DNA of 64,000 bases from Klebsormidium nitens (taxonomy: Eukaryota; Streptophyta; Klebsormidiophyceae; Klebsormidiales; Klebsormidiaceae): assembly GCA_000708835.1 (NCBI GenBank), contig DF237012.1, positions 62,001 to 126,000 on the forward strand. Direction: 5' to 3'. The notes beneath the pieces were generated by a model, which was not told the DNA's origin, made no database searches, and saw nothing but the letters and a program-made list of their open reading frames with translations. The translations under genes were made by a program, and so were the position numbers. Shown piece by piece: positions 25,901-35,500 of the stretch (its first letter is position 1; each line of letters opens with the position of its first letter).

Positions 25901-28900
25901 CCACCCCGGGTGGCTTAGGTGTTAACCCAGGTGCTTTGGGCACTAACCAGGGTGGTTTGGCCGCTAACCCGGCTCCCTTAGTCGCGGGTTCCATGTGCAA
26001 CTATTGCACGGGGCTCATCGGGCCTGGAAAGTTGGGGGCGCGCTGCAGCAATTGCGGGGGGGGGTTCCACACGGACTGCATGCGAGTGCAAGGAAACCGG
26101 GTGGTTTGCCGCCAGTGCACCGAGAGGCTGTCTCAAGGGGAGAAGAAGAAGAATTGGAAAGTGGGGGCGGAGCCGAAATCAAAGAAGCCGGGGGGGGGCG
26201 TAAGTCTTGCCACTCCTATGGCGCCACCGCAAGTGGGGGCTGATGGGGAGATTGGGTCGCCGCCATTTCCAGCAAACGGAGTCGTTGTGGGGGGTAGCCA
26301 GACAATAAATGTTCCTTTCGGTGGGGTGGCAGGCCTGCCCGTGCCAGGATTGCCAGGAACGGAAAAGGGTAAGAAGCCCAAGAAGGGGTCTGAAAAGGGG
26401 GGTGCCGAAAAAGGGGTCGTCCTCAAGCAGGGGGGGCCGGGGCGGCAGCTGCGCCTGGTTTGGACGCCGGACCAGTGGGCTCCGGACGGGGCGTTCGTGA
26501 CCCCCCTGAAACGGGCGGAACTGGACTGGGCGCGCGCCCAAGAGTCGGCGTCCGAGTCGGACAAGAAGCGCGAGAAAGAGAACGCGGACCGGCTCGAGGA
26601 CAAGCGCTTTTCACGGGAGGCCGTCGAGCGGTTCAAGAAGCTGCGGGAGGAGCGCTACAAGAAGCGGTACGGCGAGGGGGGGTCCGGCGACGCCCCGGAA
26701 GCACCCCCTCAAACCGGGGAAGTCGGGGAAGTGCCCAGAACGCCGGCTGCAGCGACGCCCATGAAGCGGCTCAAGCCGCCCGTGAGGAAAACGCCGGAAT
26801 TGGAGCAAATGGCGGCGGAATCCGCGGTGCCCATCTGCCGGATCTGCTTCGAGAACTACAACGCGCAGCTGTGGTACATTGCGTGCGACAAGTGCGAGAG
26901 GTGGTACCACGGGGAGGCGTTCGGGCTCGTTCTCGAGGACGCGGCGAAGCTTGCCAGCTGGCGCTGCGGCAAGTGCCTCAAAAAACGGACCCCCGACGGG
27001 TGCCCGTACTTCGACCCGGTGGATGCGCTGGCGGAGCCGGTGTGGATCCGGCCGAAGGAGCGGACCGAGCGGAACGAGCGGAAAGAGGTGAAGATCGCAT
27101 ACATGCGCGACGTCGAGGGGACGGCGCAGTGGCACATGAAGCGGGAACGAGAGATGCGGCAGGGGCGCCCGGCAAGCGCACAAGAGGGCCTTGTTGGGAG
27201 CGTTGCGGCTTCCCAAGCCGGGGAGGCTAAGCTGGGCGAGAGTCAAGGGATCGCTGAACAGGGCCTCACAGTCTCTGGGGGAAGTGAACCGGTTGCAGAA
27301 CAGGGTTTGATGGGGCTTGAGGGGGCGGTCGGTGGGACGATTCCGGGGCCTGCCTGGCTCGACTCGAGCATGGACTTAGACCTGGAAGGGCTGTCTTTCA
27401 CAGACATGCTGTCGGTTGAACACCCGCCACCGAAAGCCGCAGCAACGGTACTGGCGACCGTTACCAAGCCCGTTCTGGGCACCGCAGCTGCACATACAGA
27501 GGGCCCGGTGGGGGGCGTGGAAGGTCTCACTCTACAAGGGTCGAAGGGGGCTGACGTGGCGCCGAATGATGGGTCAAGAGTTGAGGTGGCGAGCGGAACT
27601 GAAAACGCGGGGAGCGTTCCGTCCAGGATGCAACCGTTCGGGCACGTCATGGCGGCCAAAGTGGAGCGGATCGCCGCCCAGAAGCGGAGAGCGGAAGCGA
27701 AAGCGGAAAAGAAGAGGAAAAAGGAGGGGGGAGAAGATGGGGGCAAATCAGGGGAGGAGACAGGTCGGTTGGATATGGATGCGAAAGGGGGGGCAAAGAA
27801 GGGCGGGAAGAAGGTGGATGAAAAGACATCGATCCGTCCAGGGCAGCAGGAGGGGGCGGAAGACGTTCCGTTGGTGCTGCTTTTGGGAAGCGGGGGATCT
27901 GGAGAGAAGAAGAAGAAGAAACGGAAGAAGGGGGATGCGGAAAAGGACGGGCCGTCAGCGGAGAGAGAAGGGGAGCGGAAGAAGAAGAAACGGAAGAAAG
28001 AGCGAAATGGTGATGAAGGCGCTTCAGGGGGCGCTGGTGTTGCGCAAAACCCGGAAGGGATCCCGACTGCCACCGCACAGGACTCCGGGAACTCGGGTGC
28101 TCCTATTCTGATCAAGTTGCACACGGCCCGGGGGGGTGGGCAGAAGCCGGGAGGGGAGGGTGGGGCTGAGCAGGGTGACCTTACAAAGAAGGTGCGTTTC
28201 GGCAGCCACGAAGAGATTGCACCGGCATCAGTAAAGAAAACAAAGAGCGGGGGTAGCGCAGGAGTGGCGAAAGCCGAGTCAGATGCGAAGGCTCATTCAG
28301 GAGATTCCCAGATGTCGATTGAGAAGAGTAAGAAGAGAAAGCGGGTCTCGAACGACGCTCCTGCGGTACCCCCCGGAGCGAAGAGGCGGCGGACCGAGGG
28401 GGCTCGGAAGGCAAAAAGCGTGTTCGTGCTCCCTGCATTTCTGGCGGGAAGCAAAACGGAGAAAGTTTCGCTGTCGGGGGGGCAAGCCGGACTGACCGGG
28501 GGACAAAGCGGCGAGAGAGAAGGGCGCGAAACGAAGGCTGGGGGAAAGGCGAAAGGGCGCCGGAAAGCGGCTTCGCAACCGGAGGTAACGGAAGCTCCTG
28601 CTAGGGAGGATGTTGGTGCGGAGGGGGTCCCTAAGAAGGGCGATGCGGTGGGGGGATCGTCTGCACAGCAGGACGACGGGGGGGGGACGGCAAAGGAGGG
28701 CACTCTGCCGACCTACAAACGGCTGAAGATCAAGAAGCGAGCGGAAGGGGGGGATAGCGAGGCAGGTGCGAATAAGATCGAGGATTTGGGGGAAGGGTCC
28801 GGGGGTCTGATGGAGGGGGGCCGTGCGGAAGACGGAGCTCGGGAGGGGCGAGATGCAGAAGGGGTCGAAGCAAGGAGAGGGTTTGTGGAGGCGGGGCGTG

Positions 28901-31077
28901 CAGAGAAAGCAGAAAAGGCGGGTCCCAATGGGGTTGGAGGGGTTCGCTCTTCAGTGAAGGAGCAGAAGGGTTCGGTGTTGGAGGAAAGCAAGACGGTTCG
29001 GGAAGCGCGGAAGCCCTCTGAGGGGGCCGAGACGTCGGGAGATCGTCCCCGGGGGGAGCCCAGTGAGGTCTCCGAAGGACAGGGGAAAGGTGGGGAGAAA
29101 CTGGGTGAGGGGCGAAAAGCAGCGCAGCCGACTGTGAAGAAGATACGTGTCAGGATCGGTCGGGGGGGGGGCAATTTGCGGTCGGGCCAGTCCGAAAAGG
29201 TCGAGAAGCAACCCCCTCAGAGGGAAGCAAACATCCTGCAGGGTGATCCCGAAATGGGAAAGACAGACGCGCTGACTGTTGGGGGTGAGGAGGAGGAGGG
29301 GCGGAGAGGAGGCGTCGAAATGGGGGGAGGCTCGCCAGCCGGGTTTGCGAAGAACGCCAAGGACTTTGCCCCCCCGCCGCGGAAAACCCGCCGGCAGCTG
29401 AGGGATGAGGCTGGGAGCCTGACCAAACCCTCAGAAGGTGGGGGCGCGCTTGACACAGACAAGGGCCAGGCCGTTCTGAAGGAGAGTGTCAAGGGAAAAG
29501 GGCGAGCAGGCAAGGCGGAAAAAGGGAAGGGAAAAGAGCCGGAGGCAACGCCGCAGGGGGGGGGGAATCCAGGCGCAGCGGAGGAGGGGGGCGCTCCGGC
29601 GTGCTCGGTGTGCGGCCTGACGACGGGTGACGTGGCCACGTGCAGAGGGTGCCACGTGGCAGTTCATCTGGTGTGCTACGAGTACGACCAGCGGGTGCTT
29701 GCGAGGAAGGGAACGAAGGGCTGGAAGTGTACCGCGTGTCGAGCGGGAATTCCGGCAGGGCAAGGTGGGCTCTCTGAGCGGCGTTTCGTGCTTCGAGGGG
29801 TGTCTTTTTGAGACTTCTTTACTTTGGTTCCTTGGATTATTGTACGAGAGTAGAGCTTTAATTTCAGCTTTGCCGAGTTCGACGCACCTTTTGCGGTCGA
29901 CGGCTGCTGCGCTCAACATTATAATTGATAAGAAGCCGATCGTCCCAATGCCGACGGGGCGGGACTTTTCGAGCAGAGCTTTGCATGCTCCTCTTCAGGA
30001 ACCCTACCCAAGAAGGGCTCACATGTAAAGAGCAGCTACGTCTCTTTCTAATCGTGGATGAAGCTGCTGAGTTCAATCAACCAGCGCATTCCTGCGTGCC
30101 GATTCTTGTTAAGACCTTGAGAAACTCGCATTTCAAATGCACTGCAGCCCTCCCTCATTTCAAACGCCAGTACGCTCCTCCAGCATCGTGATGCCCTTCT
30201 CACCATTCCGTCCTTCATAACCAGTTCTACAAAACGCCTACAATATGATCCGTATTCCTTTCACTTAACACTTTTCTTTCCGTCGAACCAGGTGCCTGCC
30301 ATCTGTGTTCCCAGCGCGGGGGCCCGCTCGTTCCGACGGCGGAGGGCACGTGGGCCCACATGACGTGCGCGCTGTGGCACCCGCAGACGTACATCGACGA
30401 CCAGGGGCGCGTTCTGGACGTCGCCAAGATCCCCAAGGTGCGTTTTTTTCTGCGGCTTTCGTCGAAACGGATTCTGGTTTGAAAGGAACGCTAAACCATC
30501 TCGTTCTGGACTTGCAAGCCTTTTTTGATACATTACGTTACTCCTGCGGATGAATCACCAGGAGGTTTAATCCGGTCAGAATTCGTGAGCTCACTGAGGG
30601 TTTTGCCGGTCACTCTTGTTTTGGCGGGAATTTGCAGTCGAAGAGGAGTGAACAAGTCGTAGTTCACGAGCTGCGAGGGAGCCGGTAGAAACGTTTTGCT
30701 GTTAGTGAAGACAGCCGTGCTTGTTCCAAGCCGGTCCGATCCAGAGCACAAACAGATGGAAAAGAGTGGCGAAATAGAGTGGCAAAGAAGCCGCGTAATC
30801 CCTTCTTTTAGGAGACGTGTAGCTCCTTCCGAAGACTTTCCTGCTCCAAACAATCTTCGAGACTGTGCTTTTTCCCCCGCAGGATCGGTGGAAGCTGACG
30901 TGCTCCGTGTGCGAGACCCACGAAGGCGCGTGCATTCGGTGCAGCGCCCCGGGTTGCCACACGCCCCTGCACCCTTACTGCTGCCGTAAGGAAGGACTGC
31001 CGATTTTCATCATGCCCGGCCCGAAGTACCCCATCCACGTGGCTTATTGTCGTCAGCACGCGAACCAAGTGACGTAA
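13932..31077 (+). CDS. PTM-like: Giant PTM-like DDT/PHD-finger chromatin reader with C-terminal PHD-ePHD (11 exons)
   Basis: Exons: 13932-14673, 15321-15903, 16341-17840, 18319-21534, 22329-22529, 23072-23253, 23650-24084, 24655-24971, 25386-29764, 30292-30437, 30883-31077; about 3965 residues. Order: Tudor/Agenet-like segment (about 23-59, YKVRWEDKTEDNF); DDT domain (366-441) and WHIM-like WEHLDEITWPEF; C4HC3 PHD (860-906, CVLCGMEG..CCDGCPAAYH); long Pro/Ala/Gly linker; CGWCHNC zinc motif (exon 5); conserved LLGGPWDGLRFSDKW and WYRGGWLVKRV blocks; zinc finger CNYC (about 2595); PHD CRICFENYN (about 2875); Lys-rich linker with several KKKKRKK signals; PHD CSVCGLTT (about 3797); ePHD (about 3855-3960, CHLCSQRGG, RWKLTCSVC). 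The first part follows the plant PTM/At5g22760 family, which reads histone tails; nuclear chromatin binding is inferred. The SET-less trithorax-like PHD-ePHD end is unusual. Exon 4 contains two apparent single-base deletions (G runs near 20055 and 20180). The start of exon 4 is the least certain junction. Confidence 0.87.
18880..19140 (+). repeat. Coding Pro-Ala-Asn repeat built on the AAACCCT heptamer
   Basis: Within exon 4 of the DDT/PHD gene, imperfect 15-bp and 30-bp units encode repeated PPANPSANP-type motifs. The unit core, gcAAACCCTcc, contains AAACCCT, which is one register of the plant-type telomere repeat. At least seven copies or near copies lie in 260 bp. A related Pro-Asn repeat occurs in exon 3 near 17480-17570. 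The product is likely disordered. Confidence 0.8.
20050..20200 (+). other. Two apparent frameshifts in exon 4 of the DDT/PHD gene
   Basis: The frame ending at TAG 20069-20071 is followed by 20-50 codons of protein-like sequence in a second frame (PLAEVGAEKPEEG, VAAAPEQPGEQNG). A third frame (AASNQVAAEGLG, 20190 on) then runs to 21534. The changes fall at runs of about 6 G (near 20056) and 9-10 G (near 20172-20182). One extra G at each would join all three frames. This points to homopolymer under-calls or true frameshift mutations. A 100-200 bp intron is possible, but the segment is as GC-rich as the exon and reads as protein. Confidence 0.7.
21938..22250 (+). repeat. Three decayed partial copies of exon 5 inside intron 4 of the DDT/PHD gene
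   Basis: The functional exon 5 starts at 22329 (CCAAGAAGAAGGGCGCC). Upstream in the same intron lie diverged copies starting near 21938 (short, preceded by the same TGCTGTGCAG acceptor), 22074 (to about 22127) and 22192 (to about 22250, preceded by TTGCAG). Spacing is about 118-137 bp. The 22192 copy would code for KKCAKAAAEQCKV, close to the true KKGAKAAAEQSKV, but runs into TAG. These look like tandem duplications of the exon start. They could be dead, or act as alternative or poison exons. Confidence 0.8.
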
Positions 31078-32593
31078 GGAATGGTCAGGCTATCGGTACA
31101 GGATGTTTACATGTATGGTTGTGAGCTTGACCAGAGATAAACATACTCCACAGAGGAACGACCAGTCGAACCTGCAGGGCGTGTGGGTTGGACTTATGGA
31201 AGGTACGCAGGTGCGGCGCTGCAATCGTAGTGCACAGGTGGTAGAACAGACATGATAAGTGACTTGGTTCTCATGTTATGGCCTTTATTCGTCACGCATC
31301 TGCTCAGCTAAGTCGCTTCAGCTCTGTCCAATGACCGGCACTTCAATCACGCAAGTACTTGATCTCACACTTGGATGCACATGACGCAATCGCAAATATT
31401 CAACGATCGAGTATAATGGTGGATCGCTCCAGCTTTCCAGACTTTATAACGTCACAACTATGGTGTTCGAAAGTTGACGGCGGCAGAGGTATATGTCAGC
31501 GTTGCTGCGCATATCACAGTGATTCAAGAATATCAGTGCATAGATGACTAGTACAGATCACTGCCAGTTATATAAACGTTCTATATATGCAGACAATATA
31601 GAATGAATACCACTGAGAGGCACGGGACGTATGAAATCGTGCACGTACGCAGCCGGTCGACCAGAGATTTCTCAACCGTCCACATTACCATGCCCAATTA
31701 TGGCAGCCTGAGCGGTGCGTCAAAAAGACTTTCGCGCGGCCCATTGTCATGTAATGTGTTTGAATGTTGATTCTCAGTGACCGCGTCTCAGTGCACGGAT
31801 GAAGTGAAAAGAGCTGAAGACTCTGCAGATCTTTCAGGTTGCCTGAGGCTGCACCCGACCCGCCGCCGGGACGTGACGTCGGCTCCTACATAGCTAGTTG
31901 CACGCCGGGCTCGAAGCTGATCGTCATGGTCTCTTTCCGGCCCAGAATATCGTGGTCATTTGGATGAGAAAGCTATAGTATAGAAGTTAATAACGCCGTT
32001 GAGAACGGCGTCATGAGATCGAGTGATTGAGTGCACGAACCCAGTGAAGGATTGACAGCATGACTGAACCCAGGCGTGAACGGGAAGTAACTCATTGTGT
32101 TGCATGTATTGGCAACAAGCGCGCTTTGTGACGCGTGAATGATCAAAGAACTGGTCGATGCTCCGGCAGAAATCTACGACTCCTTTCTGCGCAACAAATT
32201 TGATACCATCTCTTACAGACGTGACCAAAACCTGTAGTGACTACAACAGGTATCACTGATCACTGATCATCGATGGATTTAGGCGGCGTCTGCACAGGAG
32301 GCAATCCAGTTGCACACAGCCATGTGCCCGCATGGATGCTGTGCGTGATCGGACGTGCCTGGAATGAGTGGCAACAAAGAAAGCGGCCCACCGCTTCAAT
32401 CAATTCATATTGATGGAGTGTATAGTTTCAACTCGTCTGTGACGACCTGTGCGGAAGGTGAGTGTACCTACTATGGTGTACCGTAAGTCAACATGTCCAC
32501 TTCCTGACTAGGAACTTAAAAGCTCAACACGCGCGCAGTACACTGCTTACAATTCCAAAAGTCCAAAAGTTGATTCGAGCCCAACTTACACAA
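31078..32593. other. Convergent intergenic region, nothing coding seen
   Basis: It lies between the stop codons of the DDT/PHD gene and the phosphorylase gene, so it should contain both 3' UTRs and terminators. It is AT-richer than the flanking exons. Short ORFs (31359-31547, 31956-32228, 32462-32767) show no family resemblance or matching splice phases. A small hairpin (ACGCCGTT, GAG loop, AACGGCGT) is at 31993-32011. Confidence 0.6.
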
Positions 32594-35500
32594 CTAGGAT
32601 GGCGGCGCAGTGACCTCGACGTCCCCCTTCTTCTTGTGGGACAAGCTCAACTCCTCCACGCCTTCCTCTTCCCTTTTAAATTTCACGGACCGCAACTCGT
32701 CTCCCTTCTTATGGCCTTTCGCCGTGTGCTTAATCTCAAAATCCTTCGTCTTGAAGTCCGCGGTTAGTCTACAGATCTCGTCGTCCTTTTGCCACGTCAC
32801 GGCCAACACGTGGCCGGGCGCATCGTCGTCGATGCTCATCTCGCCGCCAAACGCGGGGTGCTGGTTCCGGAACCGGCACAGCTCAAGCAGCGCCTGAACC
32901 ACCGGGCGCTTCACCTGGAGAAGTGTCGATTTTATTGATGATCAAAGTTGCAAGAAAAGTGACGTCTTTCCCCAGGGACCGGGTGGGGTTGGCTTGGGGT
33001 ATAAAGCTTGAAGTCAGCTCGATGGTTAGGGTGGGGTCAGCTTGGGGTTTAGCTTGGGGTTCGGGTGGGGTTAGCTTGGGGGTTAGGGTGGGTTAAGGTG
33101 CGGAGCGCAGAAATTTCTCGAGCGGAGAGATACCTTGGTTAAAGTTTTCCGATAATTCATTCCCAATAGAATGTCCTTGAAGAGTCTTTGGCTACGGCCA
33201 GGGCAGCCGATTGTGCGGTTGTGAGACTCGAACTTTCTTCAAAAAGCTTATCATTCCATTCACCAAAACCGAGAGGTTGCTTACCTGTTCCACCGCCTGC
33301 TCGTACGAGTACAAGTGCCGGTTGATGGCCCGCCCGGTCCCCTCCTTCTTAACCAGGGTTAAGTCGTTGGACCCGACCAGCATGCCCACGTAGTAAACCA
33401 GGGGGATCCCCGGGCAGAAGAACTGGATGGCACGTGCCAGTAAATACGAGTGCTCGTCCTCCTCGCAGGCGGAGAAGTACGTGCAGTTTATCTGGTGGTC
33501 GATCGACACGTAGCCCGCTTTTTCCGGGTCGTACAGGTATTTTGCGGTGATGGAGGCCTTCTCCTTGGACGTGGCGTCGTTTGCGATCTTCTTCAGCTCC
33601 TCCGTGTCGCAGACCTGCGGCGGGCGTGGCAACGCGTGAGCGAGCTTAGGGTAAAACGAGTCCTTGTCAAGAAACGGGTTGGAGGGAACTGAAGCCTCAC
33701 GAAACCGGTAAGAGAAAACCAGAACTAGAGACGAACTCAGGTACTGCGACCTTAGGCTGATTTAGGGTGGCATGCGTGGCACCCTCACAGAAATCACACG
33801 CAATCCCCACGCCATCCTCAATTCAAACCCATCCTATGTCCGTTGGATTATAAGCAGAAGGTCGTTCCTGAGCTCGGCCGCCCGACTGTACCCCTTGATT
33901 CAACCTACAAACCTCATTTCTAAGCAGGGGCTAAACCACTGGGACCTCGTTATCCGGGCGCACCGTCACGAACCCATCTCCTCTCCCCGTTCGCAATCCA
34001 ACGCAACGGTTCATTTCAAGGCCCCCCTCAAACCCCACCGAAACCCCAAACCCCAAAACCCTCAAAAGACCTAAACCCTAAACCCTTAAACCCTAAACGC
34101 TAAACCCAAAACCCTTGAAGACCTAAACCCTAAACCCTCACCGACGCCAGCCCTGCGATGTCGTCGATGCCCATTCCGTCGTGCGTGTCGAGCACGGTGA
34201 TCTGGCGCCGGGGGCAGATGCGCAGCCAGTGCCGGAGGTTCTTCGCGGTCTGGAAGTAGAACGCGTGGAGGACAAGCAGCGGCAGCGCGAAGTCGTACAC
34301 CCAGTAGCCCTTGTCCGCGATCTTCAGGTTGGTCTTGTACTCCTCGTGGACCTCGCACAACAACCTGGGGTGTATAGGAAAAATGTTTCAGGGTTTCGGG
34401 CCTTCAGGGTTTCAGTGCAAGCTTTGCAAGCCTTGAGAAGATTCTGCAAGTCGTACACCCAGTAGCCGTCTTGTCCGCAATCTTCAGGTTGGTCTTGTAC
34501 CCCTCGTGAACCTCGCATAGCAACCTGGGGTGTACGAGACGAAGGGGTGTCAATCTTAGCGGCGTCGAAAGGCCTTGAGAGGTCACACCAGTTCTGAGAA
34601 CAACGAGCAAAGTGCTACGCAGACCTTCACGGGCCTTGAAGAAGCGTACACCCATTGTCAACAATTCATCACATCCTTAATGACAATCTTTCAATGCATG
34701 ATCCTCTCGGCCCACCACGGTAATACCTACTCGCCACCATCTGCCATCTGGTCGCCAGACCAGAGGATTCCGTTAACCAATTTTTTTAAGCCAGTCTCGA
34801 AATTTTGTTATAAGAAGAGGGCCTGAAGTAGTGTCAAGAATAACCCTACTGAATCCGGGCAGTGCATCTGGCTAGAAAGGTAGCATGCCCGGCTGGAAAG
34901 GTTTGGTTCGAGGCCCTCCTATTGAAGCGCAACCACCGGGAACCGGCTACTCAAGGTCTCATCTGTCTTACTTTAAAGGTGGCCTTCACCAGTGGATGGT
35001 GGGAGGCATTCCGATGCAGGGCAACGAGTCTTCCAAGACGAGGAAAGGTGGACCAAAAGCGGAAGGGATCCCCCAAAGCAGATTTGAGAGTTTGGGTTGA
35101 AGGGCGACATACCTGATCCCTTTCTCCTGCACCAGCTTCTCCATCTTGTCCAGCAACTCCCACGCCTCAGGCTCCTGCAGCAGAAGAGACAGAAGAACTA
35201 ATCCTCAATTTGCGCTGATCAAGCCTAGGCCTATGTAGAGTTCAATCCGTTCCCCGGGCCCTAAGAAACTGGAATTTTAGACGCGAAGCTATGATGCTCC
35301 GCACCCGTACCCAACCCCAGATTCTTAAACCAATCCCACCCGTCTTCCGAGAAGTGCCGTAATTCAACACACCCTAACTCAACGTAGCATTGACACTGCT
35401 GGAAGGGGGCTACAGGCTATCGCTTTAATTTCGTTCTGGTTCAGCGCCTTTCTACAGACCGATCACGCCCCGGCGATTGACTATGAGAGCTCATCAATCC

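Noticed and set aside
26460-29639. Overlapping ORFs of 140-293 codons on both strands
   Set aside because: They lie within exon 9 of the DDT/PHD gene, whose frame holds recognisable zinc fingers; the others are GC-driven open frames.
31993-32011. Perfect 8-bp stem with 3-base loop as a terminator-like hairpin
   Set aside because: Bacterial-type hairpin terminators are not expected in a nuclear genome, and one short palindrome is not significant.
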